Shown here one piece after another: positions 36,936 through 49,412 of a stretch of 64,000 bases of DNA. The stretch comes from Dermatemys mawii. Its lineage: Eukaryota; Chordata; Testudines; Dermatemydidae. The stretch covers positions 6,656,540 to 6,720,539 of the forward strand of contig ML677328.1 of NCBI GenBank assembly GCA_007922305.1, written 5' to 3'. Both the position numbers and the translations under genes were made by a program. Position 1 is the first letter of the stretch, and each line of letters starts with the position of its first letter. The notes under the pieces are model-generated. The model ran no database searches. It was not told where the DNA came from and saw only the letters and a list, made by a program, of their open reading frames with translations.

Positions 36936-39123
36936 AATTGCACTACTGAAAGTCCCTCATAAGACAGAATTTTCCATTTCAATTGGATGTCCAATTAAAA
37001 TAACTGCATGCTCTGTCTGGAAGAGCTGCAAAAGCAAGGGACTTCACACAATCTTAATCTGGTCTATAATTTTAAATATGACAGATAGGTTGATTGTGGT
37101 ATTATCACTTGACTTTTTCTTAAGGGAAGAGACAAATTATTTCACTCTCTGTTCTGTGTTTAGTTTTTAAAAAAGAAGATTTTTAGAAAATTAAAGGCCT
37201 GATCTTGCAATTAACAGTCCATGGGGAGAGTGTTTTGCAGTACAGAACCCTACTTGACTTCAGTGGGGCTCTAAGCAGACGCAGCAGTCTGTCTGTGCTT
37301 TCAATTGCAGAATCAAACCTTGGTGTCCATAATGGATTTGAAGAGAATAAAGAACACAGGCTGCAGTTAATGCCAAATATTTGGATTTACAAAGGATTAA
37401 TATAGAACTAGCTAGAATGCAAAATGATGGTCAGTCAATTTAGTCTAGAGCTCCAATGAACAAATATTTTGACTACTGAGTGGTTTTCAGGACTGGTTGG
37501 AGTGTGGGAGGAGAGGATCATATTTTGTAAAACACAGGAGGATTTGGACTGTGTTAGAAAGTGCAGAGGAATGGCTTCTTCCAATGCTTGGTGCTAACCT
37601 TGCTAGCTATAGTCACAGCAACCAAGCACAGCTTTTCTGTTAGTGCTTATGAAGTTACGCAGTAGTTCAATGTGTACATGGGAGAGGAGAAATTCCCTTT
37701 GACAGGTGACCAGAAATCTATAACAAAAGATTTCATTCACCTCTGAACCCTTGACTGGGATTTCAGTTTGCCACTGAGTACTGTCTTTTTTACTCATGTA
37801 TGTTTATTTCCATCTATTTACAACACAGTTACTTAAAAATCCTTCTGGGGCTGGGATCAGTTCACTAAGAAGCAGGATCTCACACTCCTAAAGGTGGACT
37901 GGAGAATAAAGTAGAAAAGGGCTATATTTCCAGTCTCTACTCAGATATTTACAACTGAAACTGTTGTAAATCAATTGATGAACTGGCAAACGAAGTGTAA
38001 AAGTTCAGTATTTATTTGCTTTCTGAGAAGTAATACTACGCAGCAGAAGGAAGCCATTCAGGTGGCTTGATAAAACAGAACGGATCGTTTTTGATCAATC
38101 TTTTGAATAATTTATGTTCTAACCTATGGGAAAAAGAATCACCTTCAAGCCAGATTTGTCAAGCTCCCTGGTTTTGTTGACGTTCATCAACCCATTTCTT
38201 AGGCCAGACTGTTTTTTTAAAAATCTATCTTATCTGAAAGATTTAAAGTATCTCTTTTGATATTTGGCTACTTGGTCATATTATTTTGACTCTGATATTA
38301 GTAGGCTGAAATAAGTAGCTTGAAAGTGACACACTACATATCCGCGAGTCCTCCTCCTTGCCTAGGCTGTTGGGACAGCTAACTTATTCTTAGTTCAACC
38401 TGTCACAGTGATTATCTTTGTAAATGTTCTAGATGATAGTTTGAGCTCAGTGAACTTTCTTGTGCTGGTTCAGCGCAGTGTGAAAGAGCTGAATACAGTA
38501 GATCCCTAGAGAGGGCTGGCACTGGCTGAGTGCATCTCCCAGGCAGACCACTGATGTGCTGAGTATGCCATAATAGGCACAGCGTCAATGCATAAGACTC
38601 TTGCTTTTCAGCAGTTGGGGGGAAAATGTAAAAGGTCAGTCTGAGGGATGTGAGATTCCCCAAGGGAATTTTTTATTTTTAGTACTATTCGGTTTAGCAC
38701 TACGGATATGAAGCCTACAAGGACTGGGCTCTATTGAATCCTACCTGACAGATAAAGAGTGAAAAGACCGAGAGTATCATTTTCATAATTTAACTAAAAA
38801 TATATATACATATATATACTCTTCACTGTTACATCTATACCCCGCAAGCAGAGCACCAGCTGCTATGACACCCAAGATTCCACTTCTACAAAACAGCCAC
38901 ATTTATCTGGTAAAAGTCAGATAAATAAACCAAATGATAATATTCCTGAACCACAGACAGTTAGTCTCCCATACAGAAACAACTTTATTCTTCCAAGGCT
39001 TTCAGAAACAGATGCTAAAGTATGACTTTGGATACATTTTTAGAGAATTAACTGGGGACCTGAGTTGTTTCAGACAGGCAGGTTTTATACCTAATTTCCT
39101 CCATGGAAATAAGAAAGACTTAC

Positions 39124-39298
39124 TGCTTCTCCAGTGGAAACTGATGAAATACAACTATTTTTGTTTCTGGAGGCAAAGGAGCGATGACTGGAGACAGAGG
39201 ACCTGAATGATGATTCATTTATAGAACCTGATGAGAGATCGCTCTTTGATATCCGTATGAAAAATCGCAAGCAGGGAACAGCACTGCGAATAGTTTTC
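39124..39298 (-). CDS. OPN4x: Melanopsin (OPN4x-like) exon: helix 8 and Ser-rich proximal tail
   Basis: The exon codes for 58 residues beginning KTIRSAVPCLRFFIRISKSD (amphipathic helix 8, with a Cys that could be palmitoylated) and continuing into a Ser-rich stretch (SSGSINESSFRSSVSSHRSF, then ASRNKNSCISSVSTGEA). Acceptor cccttcag and donor gtaagt on the minus strand. It starts by completing the Arg codon of the TM7 exon and ends in phase 0. Ser/Thr clusters in this part of melanopsins are targets for receptor kinases and arrestin-dependent shut-off; that role here is inferred from the family. An 8,520 bp intron separates it from the TM7 exon. Confidence 0.93.
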
Positions 39299-39829
39299 CT
39301 GAAGGGGAACAGGAAAGTAAAAGTTACAAGCTGCAAAACACCACAAATACTAGCAGCATTGTTTGGAAAATGATCTGACAGAAGTTCTCTCTCTTTTGGT
39401 AATCTAAGGATAGCTTTTGTTTTGTTTTGTAAAGGTTAAAGATTATTTGGAAGTACCTTGTCAGGTCTAATGTGAACTGTTAACAAGACAAAAGGAAAGC
39501 CATCATGTGGATTCAGAGGCTTTAAACCAAAAGGACCATTGCAGGGACGCATGGATGAGTAGTGAGAATTGAAAACACAATGCATTTTTTAGTAATACTG
39601 TATGATCAACTTAAAAAAAATGATTTGTTGTTAATTTGATTTGCAAATAAAGGATTAATAATGCAAACATACACAGCTATTTAACAATAATGGGTCAGAT
39701 TCTCTCCTGGGAAGAGATCTGTTCTGAGCACAGGAGAAGGGGAGAAGTACAAACACAGAACAAAAAGATGCTTACAATCTACAAGTGTTTACAATCTGTA
39801 TCATGTTTATTAGCAGACTAGGGGCCTGT

Positions 39830-40250
39830 CTACACAGCACGGCAATGCATACTAGACAGAGCTGGATTATGGGTTTGTGGGGCTCTGGGCCAGAGCAAGA
39901 GCCCCCCCTTCCCTGGCACTCCTGCAGGGGAAATGGGGTTGGAGTGTATGGACTTCCTCTGCCTGCCCAGCGCTCCTGTTGAGGAGTGGAGCCGACAGGA
40001 ATGCCAGGCGGGTGGGCGGAGTGGGGCAAGCACCCGTGTCCCAACCCCTGGCAGGAGCACGGTGGACAGGCAGGTGGATGGGGTCAGGACACAGGGGTGT
40101 CCATTTTTCTGGGACCCCAATTGTCCAGGGTGCCTGGGCATGGGCCCCGTTGGCCCAGTGGCTAATCCGCCACTGACACTAGAGGGGCGTGAATCTGAAG
40201 TGCACCAATGTGTTGTGCATGAACAAGCCTGTACAGACCTGCTGGCACGA
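39830..40250. repeat. Nested repeats, GC-rich insert in a MITE-like sequence
   Basis: 'ggggcctgtctacacagc' at 39,822 starts like a MITE. From 'gagctggattatgggtttg' (about 39,860) to 'taatccgccactgacac' (about 40,180) there is a GC-rich insert, after which MITE-like DNA resumes. The two ends of the insert share 'gGATTA / TAATCc', a possible inverted end. Confidence 0.4.
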
Positions 40251-40290
40251 ATTAAAAGTTCCCCAGCACGCTAGCACAGTGTGGGGCCAG

Positions 40291-40550
40291 TCAGGGTATG
40301 TGTACATTGCAATAAAAAGCCTGCAGCCCCGAGTGACAAAGACCGCGTCCATTTACCTGGGCTTGCAGGACTAAAAATTGCAGTGACACATTTGGGCTCA
40401 GACTGGCACCTGGGTTCTGAAACCCACTGTCCTCATGAGGTTTCAGAGCATCTACACTGCAAGTTTGTAGCCCATGAACCCGAGTTAGCTGACTCAGGCC
40501 AACTACAGCCCTGCTGCATGTCTTTATTACAGTGTAGTTGTACCTTTAGT
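40291..40550. mobile_element. MITE of the 'gtctacactgca' family
   Basis: Left 'cagggtatgtgtacattgca' and right 'tacagtgtagttgtaccttt' are inverted repeats of the same type as 27,649-27,931; both ends run into A/T (aataaaaa, tctttatt). Confidence 0.75.
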
Positions 40551-40889
40551 GTGCAATGCACTCACTGGCGTGCTTCAGAATTCACACCCCACTCCTGTAC
40601 ATTGCCATACCATGTATACAGGCCATAAGTAACTGTTATGGCTCCCTGAGTTTTTCGGCTGATCTGTGCTGGCCCAACCCCAGCATGAATTAGATCAGCC
40701 TGGAGAAGGAGGGGGTCCACTAATCCATGCCAGTTGGCTACACTCCACAAGGGACCATATGCCAGTTGAAAACTGGCAGATGAGAATAGGCAGATCTCTC
40801 TGGTCCTTCGCCCATCAACTCCCACTCCCTGTGATGGAGTGGTCAGTGGGCGCAGGAGCCAGGCACGTTGGACTTGAAGCAAACTGACG

Positions 40890-43800
40890 GTTCTTCCTTG
40901 CGGAGGGAATTCTCAGCTGGTTAGTAGTGACTGGATTCCAGCTCCTCGAGGCTGCTTGTTTTGTGTGAAGCAGATGGTTCAAGGGCAGAGAATCTGGCCC
41001 AATGCCTTTATACTTGGCATAATAAATCTACAACCTCATATCACTCCAGATTAATTCTAGCGCGATCAACAAAATACCAGCAAATATTGCTACAGACAGA
41101 AATGCACAAAGACAAGGAATAAGATAGGACAAGCCACTCATACAACGGACAATCCCCTACTGTTCTGGGCACTTGTATATCACATATCAGTGAAGGAAGC
41201 TAAGACATATATTAAGCTCCAAAAGCCCATGTTAGAGCTGGATGAATATTGCAACAACAAAACATTGCTTGAACATTAATTCAACTTTTTAAACAAATTT
41301 GTTTGACTATGTTTGCTCCCCTGTTCCCATGCCCATTTCCTGTAAGTTTAACAGTGAACAATTTTGCACGCAAGAATATGTGAGTAAATAGTTAATTTTC
41401 AGCAAATACTCCAATATTCAAGAAGAAAATATTACATTTGTAAATGTGCACATAGGCCTCAGAAATCTAATTCTGAAAGATACTCTCACGTGAATAAGGA
41501 ACAAAAATGTATCGTATGATCTAGAAATCCAAGATAGACTGTAGTATATTCAGCTCTTTGTCTACATCATTTCTGACCTTGCTGGGACAATGGAATGGAT
41601 ACCTTAATGTCCACAGCAGATTTGGGCCTGAATGAGTGCTAGCTGGCTGAGTCTTAGATTCTCTTCTTGCAACAAGTCCTGCCTACGCAATTGCAGAGCC
41701 CCTCACTGACTTCAGTCACCCTGAGTGAATCTGCCCCTGTGGAGCTCATTGCAGGATTGAGGCCTTAATCCAAGTGAGACAGAAATAGTGATGACTGGGT
41801 GGAGGAAAAATAACGGGAAGAATTAGCAACGGTTTTGTTGGTAGGTGAGGGAATGCAACCAGTAACTGTGACACATGTTCATGGTTCAGATGTTTTCTTG
41901 GACCCCAAGTTTCTGCTGAATTGTCAGATAGGACCTGTGGCCAAGAGTACTGTTTTCTGCCTGCAACTAGGAAGAGAAGTGCAACATCTTCTTTGCTACC
42001 ATAATTCATGCCACTGTCACACTGGGACTAGATTGTTGTAATGCACTCTTCCATCATTATTCAGTAACTAAAGCTGGTGTCAACCACCTTATTAAATACT
42101 GGAGCTACATGAACTGTGAATTTCTGTGAAAGAATTTAAGATCTATTGTAACCTTCAAACAATATGAATGGCTTAAGACCAGGTTATCTGGGAGAACACC
42201 TGTGCCATGCTTCTCTCTTAGACTGTCATCAGGACACATCGCAAAACCAAACTTTTTCCTGAGGCATATGAGGAACAGGTGGATTGAGGAAAAGAATTTA
42301 TAATTAGGTTGGTCTTCTGGAGGTGATTAGAATGGGAGATTGAAGCTAACATGGAGTTTGAAGTGTGCTTTCAAAATTTACATTTTAAAATTTAAAATGG
42401 ATGCAGCTTCTGATGGGTACTTATTGGATGATGATTTTACTGTAAATTGAAATAAAAGAACATAATCAAATTTTATATATTGATATAATAATATCAATAT
42501 CACAAAGAACTACTTGAGAAGAAGCTATAGCCCAAAACTTCTCCATGGAAGTTATTTGGTGAATAATTTTGAACAAATCCATTTGAAAAAATTATGATCT
42601 GCTTGCCGATGATTTGCAAACACAGAAAGGAAAAATTTTCTGATTTGTTTTGAATGAATCAATCATTTAAAAAAATCCCTCCAAATCACAGTGAAATTAG
42701 CAGCAATAATTCTAAAATGAAATGAAAACTTTTTTTATTAAGTAATATTTTTTTAGCTTTGTGTACAGTTTGCCCCCATATTTAGCAGTTTAAAAAATTA
42801 TTTCCAGTGATCTCTATCAAGGAGAGATGGTTTATTCCAGGGCATCAGAAAGAACATTCAAATTTCAAGTCTAGTTCTTTGAAGTCATACTGTAAAGCTT
42901 ATTGTACTGGCATAGAGAAAAATGATGAGATGTATCAGGAAATATATCTACTCACATCTCAAATGAAACTGGTTGAAAAATGAAAAACATTTTGCAATTT
43001 TTTTTTTAGCTTTTTCATTGACAAAAAAATTAACAAAAATTTGAAAATTTTTGACCAGTTGTAATACGGAGATCCTGATTTAACAGCAAGATAATTGTGG
43101 ATACAATATCATCTTTTCAAATTGATTGAACTCCTGGTAATCCAATAATGAGTAAGTCAGTGTTCAGATTTTGCCTTTTCAGCAGGTATCTGTAGATAAA
43201 AAAAATCTAGAAATAAATACCTGATCAGTCCAGCTAATGAACTTCCACAGTATTTACTGGACCTCAGCAAGGCTAAAAAGAGCATGCATGCCATATTATT
43301 AAAGAAATTCCTGACAATGCTATGACTATAATTGGAGCCAGTACTATTTTCTCTATTATATGCAGGGTTTTTTTTTATGGCTTACAGTAAAATATGTACT
43401 GTAAATAGGTATGTTTCATTTCTTTGATTTTTTTAAATTCACCCCCCTACCAACAGCAATTCGCAGCACAAGGAAATGTCCTGCACTGTGAGCATCACAC
43501 TATCATTTTAAACTGTGTGTTAACTCTTTAGTTCACTATTCCTGAACTCTCTGACTCATGTGTACCATCCAAACCTATCAAAGTCGAAAAGGGAAAAGTT
43601 GGTTTCAAAAAGTCAGGTCAGAAGATCAAAGACAAAATTGTTTTGTTTTGTTCATAGTCAACAACTGAACAAAATTTCTCAGCTTTGTAATATTCGGAGT
43701 TGGATGGATGATTTGATTAATCCAACCCATTTCACCATTTGTGAATTATCCATAAACAGACTCTGATCTTGGAATATTTGTTCATTAGTCAGACTTATTG

Positions 43801-44740
43801 GGGAATGATATATGCAAATAAATTTCCAACAACGGACTGCTCGCAAACTATTCATTGTGCCTACCTATTTGCTATTTGTAACTTTCTATTTGGTCTGTTT
43901 AAATAAATTTCCTGTTTAAATAAATGGAACATTTCCACTAACTTCAATGAGAATAAAATTAAGCCAATGCTGAGCAGTTTTGAAAAGACCCTGCCCCATA
44001 ATATTTTGGTTCAGGAATTCTACTCAATATACAAAGACTCTCAGAAGCAGTTCGTACAGTATAGTGTTTATTTAGGAACCAGTCATTTATCTCTTTACAA
44101 ATATAAACATGGAAAAAAATAACTTTGGGTCAGAAATTCCAGCTTCATACTATACTTCCCTCTATTTCCACAAACCACTGGAAGCTGGTGATTCTTGAAA
44201 GTAGACAGGGAAATCTGACATATCCCCTGTAAGCAGTCTGGGCAGATGCCACTCTAAAAAGAGGTTGGCAATTTTTCATTCTTCATTAGTTCTTTATTTG
44301 TAATAGTTATGTTTCCTATAGGAGATAGAAATACAGAGAGGGGACCTCTCTTCCCCAGACTTTCAATAGTTTGGTCCCCCATAGGCAGAGAAAAGAGCAC
44401 AGAAGGGTAGTCACCTTTACTAAATGCCAGTTAAGATGTAAACATTTTTACTGTACATTCAAGATATTTGACAGTCTTCTGAAATTAAGGAAGAACTCAA
44501 CATTTTTAGGGTGCAAACTGTTTTATTTACAGTGGCAAACATTTTCAGAAAAATATTTTCTCATTTTTCTATCAATATCTTCTTCCAAAATCTTCATTAA
44601 TTAATATATACAGATCAGATGTACAAAGTAATTAACTATCTGGATTTTCCCACCCTCCAACTATGGGAAAAATCAGAGCTCCAAATAAGACATTGTTGCA
44701 ATTTCCCTCTCTACTGATAACATCATCTTATAGACAATTT
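40890..44740. other. Intron sequence, no feature seen
   Basis: Very AT-rich part of the 8.5 kb melanopsin intron, with no repeat I can name. Confidence 0.5.
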
Positions 44741-44744
44741 ACAC

Positions 44745-44757
44745 TGCCATCTAGTGG
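44745..44757 (-). promoter_or_regulatory. CTCF-type core motif
   Basis: CCACTAGATGGCA on the minus strand fits the core consensus CCASYAGRKGGCR at every position. Lies in the 8.5 kb intron before the tail exon. Motif match only. Confidence 0.35.
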
Positions 44758-46549
44758 TACAATTCTTTATATATTTACCATCACCTCACACATTTACTTT
44801 GTTTAAAGGCTTGCTTTTATATATATGGTCACTTTGTAAGAGATACTCCTTGAAAGAATTGTTGGCGAGTCATGTGAAATATTGAAAAACAATTATGGTT
44901 AGAAGAAAGTCTCCCTCTAAAAAGTCACATATTTTCTGTTGAAAATGGGTATTTGGACAGAAAGTTGTATGAAAAAAGTGTTTTCGCAGGATTCTTGGAA
45001 ATCAAACATTTGAGAATTTTTACAAGTGGAAACCACCCCTGGACTCTTTACTACACAGTTAGAAAATAAAACAGAAAAGAATAATGAGGAGAAAAATTTA
45101 CAATGGAATCTTCTGCTTTCCACATCCCAAGTTGGTAGAAAAAATTATTATTGAAATCCTATTCCAATTTAGGGTGTGGTTTCAGTTTTCATGGCCCTCT
45201 TCTTTTAGCCATGGAACTGAAACTTGTCTTGATGGATATCACAGGCTAAATATCTTTGAAAGTGCTGAATTGGAGCTAGCGCTTGATCGTGGTTATATCT
45301 GTTTGTAGTAGGCAAAATTTAAGTGACCATCATCCAGCGAGCTTTCCCACTGTTAGCTGGAACAATTATACAATATCCAACATAATCACTGATGACAACC
45401 AGCCATATTGGGTGCCCTAGGACCTGAGCTATCCATAAGACCAGTGGTCTATCGGGAATGAAAATTCACAGCAACTTTCAACAAAGCCTCTGGTTTAAAG
45501 GAAGTCCAAGGCTTAAGTTGACGCTGGGAAATGCAGCGTTAAGTATGAGCCAGTTTGACACCGTTCAGCTTCACACCTCACTAGCCCACCCTGGGGTTTA
45601 ATGCTTTTTGGTATCTTTTGAGACTATACCTTCGAAAGACCCCGCCCTTTCATATATTTGATCTTGTATAAGATGAGGCAGCACTCTTGTGGAAAAGACT
45701 CCTTTCAGACTGCTAAGGGGATTTTCAGAATTTTAAAAATCACCTATTAAGCATCTTTCTAGATTCTGACTGGCTGGAATAGCAGTGTTTCAACCACTTA
45801 CAAATCAAAGACCAGATTTAATGACCCTTACGAAAAGCAACATATGTGCTTCCTCAGGCTTTTCCTAGGGTAGCAGGGGAGGAACAAATTCGATCTTGTG
45901 GGAACTTTGTGGAGACCATGAAGGAGTCACTAATGGAGACTGCAACAGAGCCTGTGCTGAGAAGGGAAGAATGCCTTGTTTTTTGGAGGTCTGTCTATCA
46001 CATTATCCCTCCACCGACTCCTAAGTACTATCCTAACCCACATGCTCCTCTCCCCAATTATTTCACTCTAATTTTATGGGTTTCCCCATTCACGTGACTG
46101 GGTAAAATCCTTCCCCTTGCATCCCCCTCCTCACTATCACCTGCATAATGTTCTCACCTCTATGGGAATGGATGGTCACTATACCCCTTTGACCCCTGTT
46201 TCATTGAGGTCAGAGGTGGTGGGTAAAACAGAATTCAGATGCTTCAGCACAGAACCTATAAACCAGCTGTGATGGAACCAACAAGGAAATAAACAGGAGG
46301 AAAAAAAATCAGGAAACAATTCACAACAATAACACAGCAGATTTACTGCACTTAGGTATACTGGGATTTCATAAAGCAGGATGGCATAGCACAAATAGTC
46401 CATCCCCATTCAGATAATTCTCCACATAAGATTTATTTTAAAAGCTACAACAACAAAATAACACCTGTATTGCAAATTGAGTGTGAAGTACTAACCCTGG
46501 GACTGAAAAGTTCTCACCTGCCATAAGTGCAACCCTCCGGGTCTGTAAT

Positions 46550-47630
46550 CATTGTTTTCTCTAAGCTGCACGGCTGCACAACATGCCATCATGTGCCAAG
46601 CACTCCATTATTACAGCTGCGCGGGTCAGTTGGGGGCCCAGGGTGGCCCGCCAAATAGGGCGATGTGTGCAGGGTTTGCCTGAGTCCCACCTGACCTGCT
46701 GAGAGCCAGCTGGGCTGACAGAGGACCAGCCAAGCCAGGTAACTTCTCCGGAGCAGGGGTGCCACTCCTCCCCGTTCCACTGCTGTGTGCCGGCGCTGCT
46801 GCTCCTGTTCTGCCCTCACTTCCTCAATTCCTCCTCCTGAGCCGCCCCTGGTCATGCTGCTCCAGACTGGGAGCATTCATCCGGTGTGCTGTGCGTGGCG
46901 CGAGGGGAAGGCTGATGTTGGGATGTCCCCTTTCCCCTGCCTGTGTACCTAGGTGTCACTGAGCTGGGGTGACATGACAGGGGGAATTTATCTGTGCTAC
47001 TGCCTCTCTGGGACCAGAGCCGCTGGCAGCTGCTTGTGTCTGAACAAGACTTCACGCTCCTGACCTAAGTGCTTTCTTAAAGAGACAGCATGCTCATAGA
47101 CTCACTCAGGCGCATGCACACTGCCCTCAACACACACACACTCCCCTCAACACACACACTATCTCTCATACACACACACCAGGGCTCCCTGCATCCAGGT
47201 CACTTTCCCCACCTGGGCAGTGCTTGAGGTGAGCATCAGCAGCTGCCACTCTCCTGCCCTCTCCTTTCACAGCCCAGGCAGGCAAAGTGACCTGGATGCA
47301 GGGACCCCTGACATCACTCCTTACTCCCCCCACTCACAGCCTCCTAGGGGTGCGAGAGGCAGAAGAGCAGCAGTCCAGGCGGGAGCGAGCAGCAATGCCA
47401 GCTGCTCCAGCTGTGCATCTAAGTAAGTTTCCCCCCATGGCTGCAGGAAGGAGAGGCGGGGGTTATGGGTGAAAGGAGCACAGTGCAGGGGTCAGGGGAG
47501 TGGTCGGAGGGGTAGGAGTGCAGGAGAGGGGCGGGGTTGGGGTGCAGAAGGGTGGCAGGGCCATCCGCACAGTACCTTGAGATTGGTGCACATGAATGGA
47601 AAAAAATTAGGGAACATTGTGCAATTGCAA
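46550..47630. mobile_element. GC-rich repeat block in a melanopsin intron
   Basis: A sharp rise in GC against AT-rich surroundings. Left edge 'tgttttctctaagctg' and right edge 'ttagggaacattgtgc' (reverse complement 'gcacaatgttccctaa') form a weak inverted match, suggesting a non-autonomous DNA element of about 1.1 kb. It contains a (CA)-rich stretch at 47,125-47,180. No intact gene. Confidence 0.45.
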
Positions 47631-47818
47631 TAACTTCTTTATCTCACATTTTACACCTATTGGGCCATATATACCACTGACAAAAGAGGGCCCAAATCTA
47701 TTGATTTCAATGACACTGTGCCCACTTACTCCTGCAGTGACGTGCCCTCAGTAGAAGGAATTATTAATATATACATTTGTATGTGTACTGACCGACATAG
47801 GTAATGTGTTTACTGTAC

Positions 47819-47926
47819 CTGTATCTTGGGTGAATTATTGCATAGATGATAGGATTGTAGATTGCAGAAGCTTTGGCAATAACAGCTGGCACCGATTTAG
47901 AATATGGAGTTAGAATGTTGCCATGG
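47819..47926 (-). CDS. OPN4x: Melanopsin (OPN4x-like) exon: TM7 with retinal-binding lysine
   Basis: This 108 bp exon codes for HGNILTPYSKSVPAVIAKAS followed by AIYNPIIYAIIHPRY. The Lys in AVIAKAS is the residue that forms the Schiff base with retinal in opsins, and NPIIY is the NPxxY motif of class A receptors, so the product looks able to bind chromophore. Acceptor aattttag and donor gtacag. The first base completes a Gly codon, and the terminal AG joins the next exon to give Arg. The wording IYNPIIYAIIHP fits the OPN4x branch better than OPN4m as I remember both; that subtype call is inference. A strongly folded repeat lies only about 65-310 bp upstream of the acceptor (see 47,990-48,240). 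Confidence 0.96.
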
Positions 47927-47989
47927 CTAAAATTATACAAAAACAAAACACAAAGGTTTTTGTTAACTAAATTACCAAAACATACTACT

Positions 47990-48240
47990 CTTTCTTGATT
48001 GACTACCCGGATCAGCGGGTAGCGATCCATCGATTTCTCGCATCTCGTTAAGATGCGAGAAATCAATCACTAGCGGTGCCCCCGTTGACTCTGTAACTCC
48101 AGCTTGCCACGAGGCGCAAGCTGGAGTCGACGCCACGAGGACGGCAGGTAAGTCGGCTGAAGATATGCCGACTTCAGCTACGTGATTCACGTAGGTGAAG
48201 TTGCGTATCTTCAGTCGATCCCCCTCTCTTCCCCCCGCCG
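47990..48240. mobile_element. Multi-hairpin MITE in the melanopsin intron
   Basis: A run of nested hairpins: 48,003-48,022 (7 bp arms), 48,032-48,064 (14 bp perfect arms, 5 nt loop), 48,096-48,127 (11 bp arms), and an imperfect palindrome 48,153-48,218 with ~33 bp arms centred at 48,186. CpG-rich relative to its surroundings. I recall similar sequence as a common turtle MITE. It ends about 65 bp from the TM7 exon. Confidence 0.75.
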
Positions 48241-49256
48241 AGTGAAGACCAGTCCTGAGTGTGGTGATCCTCTGACAACAAATAGCTATGAAAAGTCAAT
48301 TTGTTTCAGTGCATTCCTTGCTGAGACTAAGACCGCTGTGGTTTGGTGCCATACTGGTTACATTTACTTGGAGACGCTGAATGCCCATCAACCAACGATT
48401 TTTCTGTTTCTCAGAATGACAAGCACCCAGAACACACACAATCACTTTTTTCTCTGTTGCTCTGCTAGTCAGAAGCAGGAGGCGAGATTATTAATGTGGA
48501 GAGCAAGGTAGATAAGGAATGGTAATAACAAAAGAAGATTCAGAATGAAAATCTCATATTGTCACCCCTTAGCATAAGTTTCATTCTGCACACCAAAGGC
48601 CATCAAGGAGACTGAAATTCCAGTGTCCAAAAAGAAAGGGAAGAGTATGAAAAAAGGGGAAGTGGGCTAAGATCAGCTTTAGCTGTTTCTTCCTTAAAAT
48701 CTCCCAGTTGCTAGGAGGATGCTACTAATATCAGTGAAGTTGAATGTGCATAAACAGGGGAAGAGGTCCCCCTACAGGGGAGAGCAGGGAATGGGAGGAG
48801 GACATGAGCTTCTTGACTCTACTAGTCACTATCTTGAGAGAGCAGACATGAGGCAAGTGATCATGTGCTGTGATGCCTAGGATTACTCTGCATAAAAGCC
48901 TAATACACACACAAAAAAGGCTGCATGAAGGAAGTGGAAACAAAAATCTGTGCTCAGAAAAAAAAGCACACAAAGTTTCATGTGTGAAATGAAATAGACA
49001 CTAGCTAATCTTGCTCTCTTTTATCCAAAGGGCTAGCCTGAGGAATGATATATCATGTCTAATCTGGTGTTTATTTTAACTCCTGTTAAAAGGAAGATGC
49101 ACAATATGGGTGACAGTACTGGAGTATAGTTAAATCTCATTTACAATCCAAGGAGGAGTCAGATTTTTGTAAAACATCTCAGGGCAGCTTCAGGCTAGGT
49201 CAGTTGCTCCTCATTACTAACTTATCTTGATTAAGGGCCAACAGATTTCTACTTAC

Positions 49257-49412
49257 CCCGTCCATGCAATCAGAGTGACACAAGCATATGGAGACCAAGA
49301 CAAGACAAACACAACGATGGCCACAAAGGCAATTTTTGCCAGCTTCCATTCGTTCTTCATGGAATGCGAGAGGTAGGATTTACGACCATAGGACCCTAGC
49401 TTCTGAACATTC
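49257..49412 (-). CDS. OPN4x: Melanopsin (OPN4x-like) exon: cytoplasmic loop 3 and TM6
   Basis: The exon gives 51 whole residues: NVQKLGSYGRKSYLSHSM in cytoplasmic loop 3, then NEWKLAKIAFVAIVVFVLSW and SPYACVTLIAW in TM6. The WSPY motif is the opsin equivalent of the CWxP toggle region. Acceptor tctcacag and donor gtaagt flank it on the minus strand. Its first base completes the Arg codon left by the upstream exon, and its last two bases (GG) are completed as Gly by the TM7 exon. Loop 3 and the inner end of TM6 are where this family contacts the G protein. The intron to the upstream exon is 2,130 bp and carries no feature I could name other than simple AT-rich DNA. Confidence 0.95.

Noticed and set aside
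47119..47180. CRISPR-like or satellite array
   Set aside because: Only short imperfect (CA)n and 'ctcccctcaacacacac' duplicates; no regular spacer structure.
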